A stretch of 64,000 nt of DNA, from positions 1,054,001-1,118,000 of the forward strand of contig NC_022600.1 of the NCBI RefSeq assembly GCF_000484535.1, written 5' to 3'. Every line of letters starts with the position of its first letter. Positions within the stretch are counted from its first letter, which is position 1. The translations under genes and the position numbers were made by a program. The notes under the pieces were generated by a model. That model did no database searches. It was not told the DNA's origin and saw nothing but the letters and a program-made list of their open reading frames with translations. This DNA is from Gloeobacter kilaueensis JS1 (GTDB lineage Bacteria > Cyanobacteriota > Cyanobacteriia > Gloeobacterales > Gloeobacteraceae). This document shows positions 7,915 to 16,584 of the stretch, in pieces.

Positions 7915-8946
7915 ATGGGCGGACAGGAGTTAGCGGCAACTGCCAGAGCAATGGTTGCTCCCGGCAAAGGGCTTCTGGCAGCAGACGAAAGTTACGACAC
8001 GGCAAACCGGCGCTTTGAGAAGCTGGGCATTGCGACGACTGCTGAGATGCGGCGGGCCTACCGCGAAATGCTCTTTACGACCCCCAGCATCGGTGACTTT
8101 CTCAGCGGCGTGATTTTATTCGATGAGACGATTCGCCAATCGACAAAAGACGGTACGCCCTTTATCAAAGTTCTGCAGGACGCCGGTATCATTCCGGGCA
8201 TCAAGCTGGACGCGGGGGCAAAGCCGCTCGCCAAAGCGCCGAGTGAACTGGTGAGCGAAGGTCTCGATGGCCTGCGCGACCGCATCGCTGAGTACTACAA
8301 GCTGGGTGCCCGCTTCGCCAAGTGGCGGGGGGTGATCACGATCGGCGACGGCATTCCGTCCAACCGCTGCATCAAGACCAACGCCCACGCCCTCGCCCGC
8401 TACGCCGCCCTCTGTCAAGAAGGCGGCCTGGTTCCGATCATCGAGCCGGAGGTTTTGATCGACGGCGATCACACCCTCGAGCGCAGCTACGCTGTCCACC
8501 ACGAAGTGCTCAAGGCGGTATTCGACGAACTCTACATCCAGGGCATCGAGCCGGAGCAGATGATTCTCAAACCGAGTATGGTCCTACCCGGCAAAAAAAG
8601 CCCCCAGCAGGCGAGCGTCGAGGAGGTGGCGCGCTTTACGGTAAAGTGCCTCAAGGAGCGCGTTCCGGCTGCCGTTCCTGGCTGCGCCTTTCTCTCCGGT
8701 GGCCAGAGCGACGAGGACGCCACCGCTCATCTCAATGCCATGAATGCGCTGTTTAAAGATGAGCTGCCGTGGCGGCTGACCTTTTCCTACAGCCGCGCCC
8801 TTCAGCAAACCGCCATGCAGATCTGGAACGGACGGGAAGAAAACGTCGCGGCGGCGCAAAAAGAACTGTACCGTCGCGCCAGGCTCAACAGCGCCGCCTC
8901 CCTGGGGCAGTATCGGCCTGAAACGGAAAAAGCCACTGCTGTGTAA
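7915..8946 (+). CDS. Class I fructose-bisphosphate aldolase
   Basis: This 343-residue protein starts at the ATG at 7915, preceded by an AGGGGAG ribosome site; upstream in-frame codons are not homologous. It has the class I aldolase N-terminus (GKGLLAADESYDTANRRFEK) and the Schiff-base lysine motif MILKPSMVLPGKKS near residue 219. Further family motifs are WRGVITIGDG, EPEVLIDGDH, FLSGGQSDEDA and the C-terminal SYSRALQQ. The enzyme interconverts fructose-1,6-bisphosphate and triose phosphates in glycolysis and the Calvin cycle without a metal. The gene appears monocistronic. Confidence 0.95.
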   Translation: MGGQELAATARAMVAPGKGLLAADESYDTANRRFEKLGIATTAEMRRAYREMLFTTPSIGDFLSGVILFDETIRQSTKDGTPFIKVLQDAGIIPGIKLDAGAKPLAKAPSELVSEGLDGLRDRIAEYYKLGARFAKWRGVITIGDGIPSNRCIKTNAHALARYAALCQEGGLVPIIEPEVLIDGDHTLERSYAVHHEVLKAVFDELYIQGIEPEQMILKPSMVLPGKKSPQQASVEEVARFTVKCLKERVPAAVPGCAFLSGGQSDEDATAHLNAMNALFKDELPWRLTFSYSRALQQTAMQIWNGREENVAAAQKELYRRARLNSAASLGQYRPETEKATAV

Positions 8947-8962
8947 ACTCTCCCGCTGTCGG

Positions 8963-8991
8963 GCCGCCCTCAGCTCAGGCTGCAGGGCGGC
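8963..8991. terminator. Hairpin between convergent genes
   Basis: GCCGCCCT at 8963-8970 pairs with AGGGCGGC ending at 8991, with a 13-base loop. There is no strong T-run, so it may act as a weak bidirectional terminator between the aldolase gene and the convergent gene at 9003. Confidence 0.4.
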
Positions 8992-9002
8992 TTGAAAGTC
9001 GG

Positions 9003-9332
9003 CTAGGCTGCGAAGTCTTCCTTGCTCGACTTGGTGAGCAGCTCGCTCAGCTTTTCGAGCTTCTCGCTGGTGCTCGAATCGATCTTGGCGGCAACCTTCT
9101 TGGTTTCCTTGCCGAGTCGGGCCAGCAGCTTGCCGACGGCCTTGCCATCGACTTCATCCGATTTGAGGATGCCCTCGAGCTTCTCAAGATCGGCAGCAAT
9201 CGGCTCATAGTCTGGGCCGGCCTCAGCTAGATCCTTGCGCCAGGCTTCGATATTGCGCGTGGCCTTACCGACTGTAAGGGAAGTGATTTTCTCCTGGAAT
9301 GCAGCGAGCGTGGTGTCGAGTTTTGTAGACAT
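9003..9332 (-). CDS. Small helical hypothetical protein
   Basis: From the ATG at 9332 (MSTKLDTTLAAFQEKI) the product is 109 residues. It is rich in Lys, Glu, Ala and Leu, with predicted continuous amphipathic helices and no membrane segment. I do not recognise a family. The even distribution of charged residues and segments such as LEKLEGILKSDEVDGKAVG suggest a soluble helical bundle. It is convergent with the aldolase gene and appears monocistronic. Confidence 0.7.
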   Translation of the reverse strand: MSTKLDTTLAAFQEKITSLTVGKATRNIEAWRKDLAEAGPDYEPIAADLEKLEGILKSDEVDGKAVGKLLARLGKETKKVAAKIDSSTSEKLEKLSELLTKSSKEDFAA

Positions 9333-9534
9333 AGTGCTTACTCTCATAAACAACATGGGCAGCGGGCAAATCCGGCAGATGGAGGCTGGCGATGTTCCCT
9401 TCTGCCCGTCCCACCGTCTCCCCAGCTAAGGGCGCATTCGCTGTATCCGAGGTCAGAAGTCTACTTTCTATCTTTGTGGGGACGTTTTTTAGAGGGATAT
9501 GGGTGGACCGGCAGGCAAAAAGCCGAGCCGAAGT

Positions 9535-10446
9535 TTATGGCCGTGTTCCTGGGCCAAACTCGCCTTTGCTCACCAGCACCACCCGACCGCCGACGCGAAT
9601 GGCTGTCAGTTGCCCATCCTGCAGGTCGTACTGGAGGTTGAGAAAACTTGGACGACCCATCTCGACGCCCTGCTCGACGAGGTAAGAGCAGGTACCGTGG
9701 ACGAGAGGATCTTCCAGTGCCAGGTAACCAGCTAGAGCGGTGACGGCTGAACCGGTGGCAGGATCCTCCAGCACACCGACGCTGGGGGCAAACATGCGCG
9801 CCCGCAGGTAATCGGCCCGCTCCGGGTCCGCTCCGACGACAAAAGCAAAGATCATCGAGGCCCAGGCACCGCCCAGCACCCGTTGCCACTGGGTCAGCTC
9901 GAGGCGGATGCGACCGAGGGCGTCCAGGTTCGTGATCGGCACAAACAAAAACGGAACGCCGCAGGAGATTGCCCGTGCGGGAGCGGCAATTGCCCTCGTC
10001 TCCAGCGAAAGCACAGCGGCAAGATCGGCGGCGGCGGGCGGCTCGGGACCATACTCGGGCATCTGAGCCGCACTGAGCGTACAGCTTACAGGCTGACTGT
10101 TCCGGGCTTCGACAGTTACCGGCACCGGCCCGACCCCTTCTTCAAAAACAATTTCTGTCCGTTCGCCTGTCAGGGAAATGTCGCCGATGGCAGCCAGAAC
10201 AAAGGCGGTTCCGACAGTAGGATGTCCAGCGAAGGGCAACTCGACCTGGGGAGTGAAGATGCGCAGGCGGCGGGTGCCTCCCTGTTCGGGCGGCAGAACA
10301 AAGACCGTCTCAGAGAGATTGAACTCGCGGGCGATGTGCTGCATCTGCTCTGGATCGATGGCGCGGGCATCGGGAAAGACAGCCAAAGGGTTGCCCCCAA
10401 AGATCTGATCGGTGAAGACGTCGGCGGTGTAGTAGCGGTACGGCAT
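9535..10446 (-). CDS. PhzF family isomerase-like protein
   Basis: A 303-residue protein begins [20 protein letters not shown], the typical PhzF start. The conserved glutamate lies in [10 protein letters not shown], and [15 protein letters not shown] and [11 protein letters not shown] follow. PhzF proteins share the diaminopimelate epimerase fold; outside phenazine clusters their substrates are mostly unknown. No phenazine genes are nearby. A TTG two codons upstream could also start it. Length is normal for the family. Confidence 0.9.
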   Translation of the reverse strand: MPYRYYTADVFTDQIFGGNPLAVFPDARAIDPEQMQHIAREFNLSETVFVLPPEQGGTRRLRIFTPQVELPFAGHPTVGTAFVLAAIGDISLTGERTEIVFEEGVGPVPVTVEARNSQPVSCTLSAAQMPEYGPEPPAAADLAAVLSLETRAIAAPARAISCGVPFLFVPITNLDALGRIRLELTQWQRVLGGAWASMIFAFVVGADPERADYLRARMFAPSVGVLEDPATGSAVTALAGYLALEDPLVHGTCSYLVEQGVEMGRPSFLNLQYDLQDGQLTAIRVGGRVVLVSKGEFGPGTRP

Positions 10447-10522
10447 AGACAAAACGAAACGATAAGATTAGATGAAGTTGAGCGACGCTTATTGTAAAAA
10501 TATATAATATAAGCTTGCTTTT

Positions 10523-10639
10523 CTAGGTTGGCTTTTGCCCTCCAGTCAAGAGAAGTGCAACCGAAGCAATTACTCCTTTATGAGGCAAAGAAACCCCAGC
10601 CTTAAATTTAGGTACATATTTTTTGCGATCCTGTGTCAT
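10523..10639 (-). CDS. Candidate small protein (38 aa)
   Basis: A short minus-strand frame starts at an ATG (10639) preceded by AAGGAG at good spacing and encodes a basic 38-residue peptide starting MTQDRKKYVPKFKAG, with a hydrophobic middle (VIASVALLL). I do not recognise it. The ribosome site is the main support, since the frame is too short for statistics. It lies in an otherwise gene-free stretch. Confidence 0.4.
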   Translation of the reverse strand: MTQDRKKYVPKFKAGVSLPHKGVIASVALLLTGGQKPT

Positions 10640-10946
10640 GATCTGCTCCTTCTGAGGTTAGTGTAGCGGAGCAGGAACATAACTTAGCGGGCTGTCTAGC
10701 TTTCCAGGTCCACCTCCCTCATGAACAGCTGTCCAACTTAGACGTGAGCCAGCTCTACTTATGTCTTTAGATAAAATTTGGCCCTACCTATTTACATAGG
10801 TGAAGGCTAGATCACCCACCTAAGATCAAGGTCTTACAACCTTAATCGGTTCGCTGTAAAACCTTAGCCTGCCACTTGCAGCAAGGTTCTGACTTGCTAG
10901 CACAAGTCTAATTTGCACTTTCTCAAACATTGAGGGGACTACTTAC
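10640..10946. other. Intergenic region upstream of the membrane protein gene
   Basis: No gene is evident in these 307 bases. They are AT-richer than the neighbours and contain a perfect hairpin, ACCTAT-TTAC-ATAGGT, at 10786-10801. They presumably hold the promoter of the gene at 10947, though no convincing -35/-10 pair could be fixed. Confidence 0.5.
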
Positions 10947-11564
10947 ATGACTTACGCAGATCAGTCGGGACGCGTCGCCGGTGTTCCCGCCGCACCTACC
11001 ACTACCGAGGTTATTGAGTATCACGACCGGGTACGCTGGGGTCCAGTTCTGGCTGGCCTGGTTGTTGCACTTGGTACGCAACTCGTATTGAGTTCACTGG
11101 GTGCTGCCTTCGGCCTGAATGCGATTGCCAACTCCGGTGCACCGCGTTCAGATGCTGGTGATGTCGGGAGCGCCGTCGGTCTCTGGAGCATTATCTCGCT
11201 GTTTGCCTCGCTGTTCGTGGGCGGCTGGGTAACTGCCCGTACGAGTGGTCCAATCACTCGCAATGGTTCGCTGTTCAACGGTGCTATCTTGTGGGCAACG
11301 ACCCTGTCACTCGGTGCCTACTTACTGGCGAGCGGCGTCTCTGGTGCCCTGGGCGTGCTCGGCTCCAACCCTCAGTTGACCGGCCAGGCCCAGAATAATG
11401 TGCCGGCTGGCGTACAAGCTCCGACAGCGGAGCAGACCCGCAACGTCGCTGGTAACGCTGCAAAAGGCAGTTTGTCCTTCGCTGTCGGCTCGCTTCTGGG
11501 TCTGGCTGCTGCCCTGAGCGGTGCCTATGTAGGTGCCAAGCGCCGAATGATCGAAGAAGTATAA
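10947..11564 (+). CDS. Multi-pass membrane protein, function unknown
   Basis: This 205-residue protein has a short hydrophilic N-terminus and then four or so hydrophobic segments: VLAGLVVALGTQLVLSSLG, a long one around LWSIISLFASLFVGGWVTA, LWATTLSLGAYLLASGVSG and a C-terminal SLLGLAAALSGAYVGAKRR. The Gly/Ala/Ser-rich helices and basic C-terminus resemble small bacterial envelope proteins of unknown role. There is no catalytic motif. A ribosome site (GAGGGGAC) precedes the ATG. It appears monocistronic and is followed by transposon debris. Confidence 0.75.
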   Translation: MTYADQSGRVAGVPAAPTTTEVIEYHDRVRWGPVLAGLVVALGTQLVLSSLGAAFGLNAIANSGAPRSDAGDVGSAVGLWSIISLFASLFVGGWVTARTSGPITRNGSLFNGAILWATTLSLGAYLLASGVSGALGVLGSNPQLTGQAQNNVPAGVQAPTAEQTRNVAGNAAKGSLSFAVGSLLGLAAALSGAYVGAKRRMIEEV

Positions 11565-11744
11565 CCTGCCTCGTTCATTAGATTATCTTGGATTTCACAA
11601 CTCTGAAAGCGCCCCTCGCCTGGGCGTTTTTTGTGGCCTCTCCGGCTTTTTTTGGTCTTGACCCGTAAAACTGGACCACGGGAAACGCCGACAGGCGCAC
11701 AGGCTTCCTGCACAAGCTCTCGACACAGCTCCTCCGCAAGAACC

Positions 11745-11765
11745 ACCCCATTCGGGGGGCAGGCC
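11745..11765 (+). repeat. Small dispersed hairpin repeat, copy 1 (inside tnpB remnant)
   Basis: The copy contains CCCCATTCGGGGGGCAGG. It sits between codons for LLRKN and VVVVEDL of TnpB. Removing these 21 bases leaves the expected KNQVVVVEDL, so it is an in-frame insertion of 7 codons. It forms a CCCC/GGGG stem with ATTC loop and CAGG tail. Confidence 0.75.
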
Positions 11766-11813
11766 AAGTGGTGGTGGTCGAGGACTTGTGTGTGAAGGGG
11801 TTGGGACGGACCC

Positions 11814-11833
11814 CCCCATTCGGGAGGCAGGCC
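11814..11833 (+). repeat. Small dispersed hairpin repeat, copy 2 (inside tnpB remnant)
   Basis: The copy contains CCCCATTCGGGAGGCAGG. It separates VKGLGRT from LAKSFHDAG. Deleting 20 bases restores a single frame with an Arg codon at the junction, so this insertion caused the frameshift. One stem position (GGGA) is mismatched relative to the other copies. Confidence 0.72.
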
Positions 11834-12138
11834 GCTTGGCCAAATCGTTCCACGATGCAGGCTTTGGCAAGTTCCTGGCGATGCTTGAGGCGAAGGCTTT
11901 CACGTACGGACGGGAAGTGCTCAAAGTCGGCAGGTACTTCGCTTCTTCTCAAATCTGTTCTACTTGTGGGCACAAGGACGGACCGGAGCTGCTATGGGTG
12001 CGGCAGTGGACCTGTCCCCAGTGTCATAGCGAGCACGATAGGGACGAGAATGCAGCGAAGAACATCCTCGCCCAGGGACTCGGGGAGAGGTTAGGGCACC
12101 CTCCCGCATCCGCCACTGCGGAGAAGGAACCCGGATAA

Positions 12139-12264
12139 ACGCCTGGGTCGCCAGCGTAAGACCACTCGCAAGGGGGCAGCAGGCAGTGAAGCAGGAACCC
12201 GCCGGTCGGGGAGACAGCAATGTCTTGCTGAGAAGGAATCTCCGTCCTTCTAGGACGGGGAGGA
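12139..12264 (+). mobile_element. Right-end relic of the TnpB element (possible omega-RNA scaffold region)
   Basis: Directly after the tnpB remnant there is the characteristic right end of IS605/IS1341-type elements. A GC-rich stretch is followed by AATCTCCGTCCTTCTAGGAC with a CCGTCC/GGACGG hairpin at about 12242-12258. In intact elements this part is transcribed into the guide (omega) RNA used by TnpB. The rest of 12265-12551 shows no gene and would contain the hli promoter. Confidence 0.5.
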
Positions 12265-12551
12265 GGTCAAATCGAAGAGATAATGGCTAAACCAGCGTCA
12301 CTCTCACCTAAGAAACCATGCGAGTATGGTATTGCAAGTCCAGCGACACCTTCGCCCGCCATGTACTAAATAGGCAGAGTGCAACTATTCCACTAAAGTT
12401 GCCCTTGCAGCTAAGAAATGGTCGTCTTACTCACACCATTAATATTGCATCACCACTGGGTATGCCTTTATAGGGATAGACAACTAGCCGAGCCATCAAC
12501 TACGGTAGTAATGTAACGAACTGTTAAACACCATTTTCGAGGATGCTTGCT

Positions 12552-12731
12552 ATGGAAACCAATACACAAACCGAAATAAACGGACAAAATCGCAATGCAT
12601 GGCTTTTCGGTTTCACACCCCAGGCTGAAATCTGGAATGGTCGTCTAGCGATGATCGGCTTCGTCGCTTACTTACTCTGGGATTTAGCAGGTTACAGCGT
12701 CTTGCGCAACGTATTGCATCTTATTGGGTAA
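12552..12731 (+). CDS. High-light-inducible protein (one-helix CAB-like)
   Basis: A 59-residue protein starts METNTQTE and carries the chlorophyll-binding helix motif EIWNGRLAMIGFVAYLLWD, in which E and N/R form the CAB-type ligand pair. Hlips are single-helix membrane proteins that bind chlorophyll and carotenoid, and protect or help assemble photosystem II under stress. An ATG three codons upstream is an alternative. The gene stands alone between IS remnants on both sides, suggesting repeated insertion around it, but its own frame is intact. Confidence 0.93.
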   Translation: METNTQTEINGQNRNAWLFGFTPQAEIWNGRLAMIGFVAYLLWDLAGYSVLRNVLHLIG

Positions 12732-12833
12732 GTGGCTTTAGAGAAGCAGGGATTGAGTTATCAGAGCCTGAGCAAAGTGGGTCTGTCCAGTAACAGTGCT
12801 ATGGCTCATTCAATTTCACTAGCTCACCTCTAG

Positions 12834-12944
12834 CTAGATGGTTCTCTGATCTTCCCAATTGGGTTGACGTGTCAGCTCTGTTTCACAGATGATGTTGGTC
12901 TCGAACTCGATAGGTGACAAGTGTCCGATTGCTGGGTACGATCG
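12834..12944 (-). pseudogene. IS3-family transposase OrfB, C-terminal scrap
   Basis: On the minus strand RSYPAIGHLSPIEFE is followed by a hydrophilic tail and stop. This is the conserved end of IS3-type OrfB integrases (HSALGYLSPLEFE). Nothing upstream (to about 13129) continues the frame. The remainder of 12732-13129 is unassigned IS debris and promoter region for rpmG. Confidence 0.75.
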
Positions 12945-13129
12945 CTCCTGCTTGGAAACTTACTGGTTCCGTTGCAGGAAGTCTGATCTACTTGGCTGAG
13001 AGAGTACAGTCAACTCCACAGCCACCTGACGAGCAGGTTTCGGCTTCTTCCAGCTAAGCTCGTCGTGCATCCTGTGGGCAGATCGAGAGCGGAATGCGAA
13101 CCAGTGAGAGACCGTGCAAGGACTGGACA

Positions 13130-13330
13130 ATGGCAGCCATAGCGGAGCCAGCTGCTCGCCTCATTGTGAGTCTGGAGTCTGCCGAGTGCCAGACCAACGC
13201 CCTGCAAGCGTTCGCCCGGCGTCTCGCGCTACAGCACCAGCAAAACAAGTGCAACGCGACGAGGCGCATGGAACTCAAAAAGTTCTGCTCCCACTGCAAC
13301 AAGCACACCATACATCAAGAGATCAAATAG
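13130..13330 (+). CDS. rpmG: 50S ribosomal protein L33, with an internally frame-swapped segment
   Basis: The 66-residue frame has normal L33 length. It starts with a [13 protein letters not shown] segment (family pattern VTLECTECRT) and ends with an excellent L33 tail, [22 protein letters not shown] split here as [12 protein letters not shown] and [10 protein letters not shown]. The middle, however, only matches L33 in another frame: from 13203 that frame reads [15 protein letters not shown] +1 and a -1 change therefore appear to bracket about 15 codons. The first zinc-ligand Cys is Ser here. It is followed two bases later by rpsR. It is either a decaying copy or a diverged functional gene. 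Confidence 0.7.
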   Translation: MAAIAEPAARLIVSLESAECQTNALQAFARRLALQHQQNKCNATRRMELKKFCSHCNKHTIHQEIK

Positions 13331-13332
13331 CG

Positions 13333-13554
13333 ATGGCCTATGGATATCGTGGCAAGCGGGTGTCGCCCATCCCGCCCAAGGACAAAATTGATTACAAAGA
13401 CGTGGACCTACTGCGCAAGTTCATCAGCGAGCGGGGCAAGATTCTACCCCGACGAGTCACCGGGCTTACTGCCAAGCAGCAGCGTGACCTGACTGTGGCG
13501 ATCAAGCGTGCTCGCATCCTCGCTCTATTGCCCTTCGTCAATCGAGCCGGCTAA
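13333..13554 (+). CDS. rpsR: 30S ribosomal protein S18
   Basis: This is a 73-residue protein with S18 hallmarks: [35 protein letters not shown] and [13 protein letters not shown]18 binds with S6 to the small-subunit platform. The start ATG lies two bases after the L33 stop, the usual cyanobacterial rpmG-rpsR pair. The gene looks intact, unlike its partner. It is followed by a nested hairpin. Confidence 0.95.
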   Translation: MAYGYRGKRVSPIPPKDKIDYKDVDLLRKFISERGKILPRRVTGLTAKQQRDLTVAIKRARILALLPFVNRAG

Positions 13555-13558
13555 AACC

Positions 13559-13625
13559 GCTCCTGGCTGTGGCCCTCCTAGCCTGCACTGCATTTTTATC
13601 CAGTGCGTTCGGCCATCCCAGGAGC
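13559..13625 (+). terminator. Nested hairpin after rpsR
   Basis: Three helices stack. GCTCCTGG (13559-13566) pairs with CCAGGAGC (13618-13625), TGGCC pairs with GGCCA, and GCACTG (13585-13590) pairs with CAGTGC (13601-13606). No T-run follows, so it may be a processing or stability element rather than a simple terminator. Nothing else is seen to 13800. Confidence 0.45.
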
Positions 13626-13800
13626 ATCCCGATCTGCCCATGGGATGAGCAACATGTTCACTCTATGAAATTTTAAGAAAATGGCCGCTTGATTTCGGCA
13701 ACTCTGGGCTCAAGCCAGCTTTTGATGAAGCGGGGTCTTCCTGGAATGGTCAAGTTGACTGGAGTGGCCACCGAGGACAAGCTTCTAGCACCGTGAAAAG

Positions 13801-14150
13801 ATGAGCAAAGCCGACTCCCTCTACTACCGTCATCGTTTCCCGCCAGAAATTATCTCCCACTGCGTCTGGTCCTATTTCCGATTCAATCTCGGCTACCGCG
13901 ATGTTGAGGAGATGATGGCCATGCGTTGCATCACCCTCACCTGCGAGACCGTTAGAGCTTGATGTCGCAAGTTCGCACAGACCTTCGCTAATCAAACCCG
14001 TCGCCGACGGCCAAAGCCCGGTGACAAGTGGCATCTGGACGAGATGGCCCTCAAGATCAACGGTCACACCTCCTATTTATGGCGGGCAGTGGATGGGGAT
14101 AGCACTATGCTCGACATCCTGGTATAGAAGCGGCGCAACGAGGCGGCGGA
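13801..14150 (+). pseudogene. IS6-family transposase remnant (N-terminal part, two internal stops)
   Basis: The frame from the ATG at 13801 reads YYRHRFPPEIISHCVW, YRDVEEMMAMR, then RRRRPKPGDKWHLDEMALKI and LWRAVDGDSTMLDILV, the N-terminal and DDE-core start of IS6/IS240 transposases. A TGA replaces a Trp codon (CETVRA-stop-CRKF) and a TAG replaces Gln after DILV. The sequence ends abruptly at about 14150 against an IS21 remnant on the opposite strand. Confidence 0.85.
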
Positions 14151-14830
14151 TTAGGGGCGTTGGGGCAATGCCCCTGAGGTGACTCGACTGAGCCATTCTC
14201 ATGGCCTCTACCACGATTGTTGCGGCTGGGGGTCATGCCGTAGTGCAGACACAGACCCTGGTAGGCCACGGTCAGATCCTCAGCTGTGCGCGGGTGCAGA
14301 TTGTGGAAGGTCGCTGAGAGGCTATCAGCGCGGGGTGCTCGGCTGGGCAGCCACCCAGCTGCCATAGAGCATTCTGCAATCCTTGGGAGAGGGCGGCAAA
14401 ACTCTCACCCCCCTGAACAACCTGAACGTAACTCCAGCCGCTAGAGGCCAGCCGGGAATGAAACAAGCGATGAGCGAAGGGTTGACCGTCAATGGTGACA
14501 GTGGCCTGCTTCAGTTCAGCCTGCCCCCCGAATGGGGGGTGAAGTCCGAGAGGCCCTGCTGTCCTAGTAAGTGCTCCTGGCGGAACATCAGGCCCGTTGG
14601 CCCCAACGGGCCATCATTTCCTTGGGTGGACCTTCTGTAGCCAACCACTTGCGCACCCGTCGCTGCAGAGTGCGCAGAATCTTGCGGGGGTAACGACCGG
14701 GATAGAGCGTTTGTAGATGTTCCCACAGCGTCATCGGCCCCAGTTCAGGTGTACGACGCAGTGGCAATAGTTCTGATTGCCAGACCTCAGCGAGAGGATC
14801 TTCTCGGGTGCGATGAGACCAACAGAATAA
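14150..14830 (-). pseudogene. IS21-family transposase IstA remnant, frameshifted and interrupted
   Basis: On the minus strand, pieces of IstA appear in order. LLPLLRRTPELGPMTLWEHL and RRVRKWLATEGPPKE (about 14660-14800) come first. GLSDFT follows, then after a 20-base insertion ELKQATVTIDGQPFAHRL, VQGGESFAALSQGLQNALW and GGCPAEH. A two-base shift precedes ADSLSATFHNLHP, and YGMTPSRNNRGRGHENGS comes last. The start and the C-terminal half are missing. The repeat copy at 14520-14540 interrupts the gene. Confidence 0.8.
14520..14540 (-). repeat. Small dispersed hairpin repeat, copy 3 (inside istA remnant)
   Basis: On the coding (minus) strand it contains CCCCCATTCGGGGGGCAGG. It lies between GLSDFT and ELKQATVTI of the IS21 transposase; removing 20 bases gives a continuous FTELKQ frame. 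The stem here is six C/G pairs around the ATTC loop. Confidence 0.75.
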
Positions 14831-14907
14831 GCAGTTTGGAAACCAGCATGGGAGGGAGCAGAGATTACACCTTCAAACTACCAGACTGACTCAGCCAGGC
14901 TGCACTA

Positions 14908-15195
14908 TTACCTGGGCCGCTCGGAACGGTTAGCGAAGCTGCTACCGTTACGTTCGGGCCGGGGCTCGGCCTTGCTGACTCGGATCTGGCGGTTGTCCCA
15001 GGTAGTGCCGTCGAGTTGTTCGATCACTTTCGCTTCCTCAGATTCCGCCATCTCTACAAAGGCGAAACCCCTGGGCTGGCCGCTATCGCGGTCGATCGGG
15101 ATCTTCACGTTCTTCACAGTTCCGAACTTGGCAAACGCGTCGCTGAGATCCTGCTGAGTAACGGAAAAAGGCAAGTTGCCAACAAAAATAGTCAT
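14908..15195 (-). CDS. RRM-domain RNA-binding protein
   Basis: From the ATG at 15195, preceded by AGGAGA, a 95-residue protein consists of one RNA-recognition motif. RNP2 is IFVGNL (residues 3-8) and RNP1 is RGFAFVEM, followed by a short basic tail ending NRSERPR. Cyanobacterial Rbp proteins of this type are RNA chaperones induced by cold or stress. Unlike the second RRM gene in this window (26888), it lacks a glycine-rich tail. Confidence 0.93.
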   Translation of the reverse strand: MTIFVGNLPFSVTQQDLSDAFAKFGTVKNVKIPIDRDSGQPRGFAFVEMAESEEAKVIEQLDGTTWDNRQIRVSKAEPRPERNGSSFANRSERPR

Positions 15196-15663
15196 TGCAC
15201 GTCTCCTATGAAAACAACCAAAGGTCAAGGAGAGCAATGCGCCCTGACAGATGGGTCAAGTACCTCCACTGTAGACAGCAGTAAAACGATTTGGTTTTTT
15301 GTAACAATATCTTAACGAGTGTCGAGTTTGTGTGAGGGAAGCTTCGGCGTAAGTCGTTCTGCCCAACATGTGATGGGCATCGTCACCACCCACAATCGCT
15401 TCTTGACAACAGGGCTGTGGTCTCGAAGTTTGCTTTGTAGGAGCGCCATATAGAGAGTTGAAGGTGCAAGATTTCGCTCGTCTACCTTCTCTATTTACAA
15501 CTGCTCTGGCCTATTTTTAACTCGAAATTCCCACACAACAAGGGCCATATCGCTCAATAGAGATTGCGGTTATGCTTCCTTTTATTCATGTCTGTTCGTG
15601 GACAATGTTGCCGATCTAGAAACATGTGTGCCATGCTAAAAGTGCAAGAAACAAAAGGAATCA
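15196..15663. other. Intergenic region between divergent rbp and fasciclin genes
   Basis: This stretch of 468 bases has no recognisable gene. The half next to the RRM gene is a probable long 5' leader, which is usual for cold-induced rbp genes. The half next to the fasciclin gene is AT-rich. I see no clear repeat or conserved operator. Confidence 0.5.
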
Positions 15664-16074
15664 ATGTCTAATATTGTTGACACAGCCGTTCAAGCTGGTA
15701 CTTTCAAGACTCTGGCAGCTGCTCTGGGTGCGGCAGATCTGGTTCAGACCCTCAAGGGTAACGGACCGTTCACTGTTTTCGCTCCGACCGAAGAAGCATT
15801 CGCACAATTGCCTGCTGGCACCATCGATAGCTTGCTGAAGCCCGAAAACAAAGCTGAGTTAGTGAAAATCCTCACTTATCATGTTGTTTCCGGTAAAATC
15901 TTCTCCCGCGATATCAAGCCTGGTAAGGTCAAGAGCGTTCAAGGTGGTGAGTTGTCAATTGGCCAGCAGGGTGGCAAGGTTACCGTGAACAACGCAACGG
16001 TCAATCAGGCAGATATTGCTGCGGACAATGGTGTGATTCACTCTATAAATCAGGTTTTGATGCCCACTGGCTAG
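15664..16074 (+). CDS. Fasciclin (FAS1) domain protein
   Basis: The 136-residue protein is a single FAS1 domain: [20 protein letters not shown], then the H1 motif [25 protein letters not shown], and the C-terminal [18 protein letters not shown] (H2 region). No signal peptide is evident, as in other short cyanobacterial FAS1 proteins. The role is usually given as adhesion or matrix interaction, but is not established. A terminator hairpin follows. Confidence 0.9.
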   Translation: MSNIVDTAVQAGTFKTLAAALGAADLVQTLKGNGPFTVFAPTEEAFAQLPAGTIDSLLKPENKAELVKILTYHVVSGKIFSRDIKPGKVKSVQGGELSIGQQGGKVTVNNATVNQADIAADNGVIHSINQVLMPTG

Positions 16075-16148
16075 AGTGATGACCGATGGACCGGGCTGCT
16101 GGCTCGGCATCATTCCCTGCCAATTAATTTCGGCATGATACAAGCAAG

Positions 16149-16179
16149 TCCTTGCTCGAACTAAAGCAAGGATTTTTTT
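16149..16179 (+). terminator. Rho-independent terminator after fasciclin gene
   Basis: TCCTTGCT (16149-16156) pairs with AGCAAGGA (16165-16172) around a short loop and is followed by a run of seven T. It is a good intrinsic terminator. Confidence 0.85.
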
Positions 16180-16584
16180 AGTTTATGGGATAAATTCTCG
16201 TTATTGATATCGCGATATAGCTATTTTTGTTTTACTTGCTTTAAAAGCAGCAAAGCTGCTGCTAAGTAAACGGAGATAATCAAACGTAAGATTGTCGATA
16301 GTTCAAATGCTTTCAAAGAGAAGATTTTAGCCTTATGCTCTATGCCCTTTCACGTTCTAGCTCCTTAGTAGCGAAGTAATTTTCAACCAACATCGAAAAG
16401 TTTCATAAGTAAGTAACCCTAAAGCTAAACTCGATTTCCCGAACCCAATACACAGTAAAGATCTGCCTCCCAGAACTTTCAGTTTTGTCATGTTCGCATA
16501 TTTATTGCAGTATGATTTCTCTGGGTCGAAGTGCTAAAGAAGTCGGAAGTAGTCTAGACTAGAGATTCATTAATCAGGCTTTTC
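16180..16584. other. Intergenic region upstream of the L25-like gene
   Basis: These 405 AT-rich bases show no gene. A small hairpin AGCAGC-AAA-GCTGCT lies near 16247-16262. The remainder presumably holds the promoter and leader of the ribosomal protein L25-type gene. Confidence 0.5.

Larger units (their letters stand above)
11680..12138 (+). pseudogene. TnpB (IS200/IS605-type OrfB) remnant, truncated and interrupted by two 20-21 bp insertions
   Basis: Fragments of a TnpB RuvC-like nuclease are readable in order: DFLHKLSTQLL-like sequence, VVVVEDLCVKGLGRT (RuvC-II Glu), then LAKSFHDAGFGKFLAMLEAK in another frame, the zinc-finger cysteines CSTCG and CPQC, and HDRDENAAKNIL (RuvC-III Asp). The N-terminal half with the first catalytic Asp is missing. 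Two copies of a small GC-rich repeat (11745-11765, 11814-11833) interrupt the coding sequence. The second causes the frame change. It is clearly non-functional. Confidence 0.85.

Noticed and set aside
12732-13129. A longer IS3 transposase gene before rpmG
   Set aside because: Only the last 30-odd residues of OrfB can be read; no other frame continues the homology.
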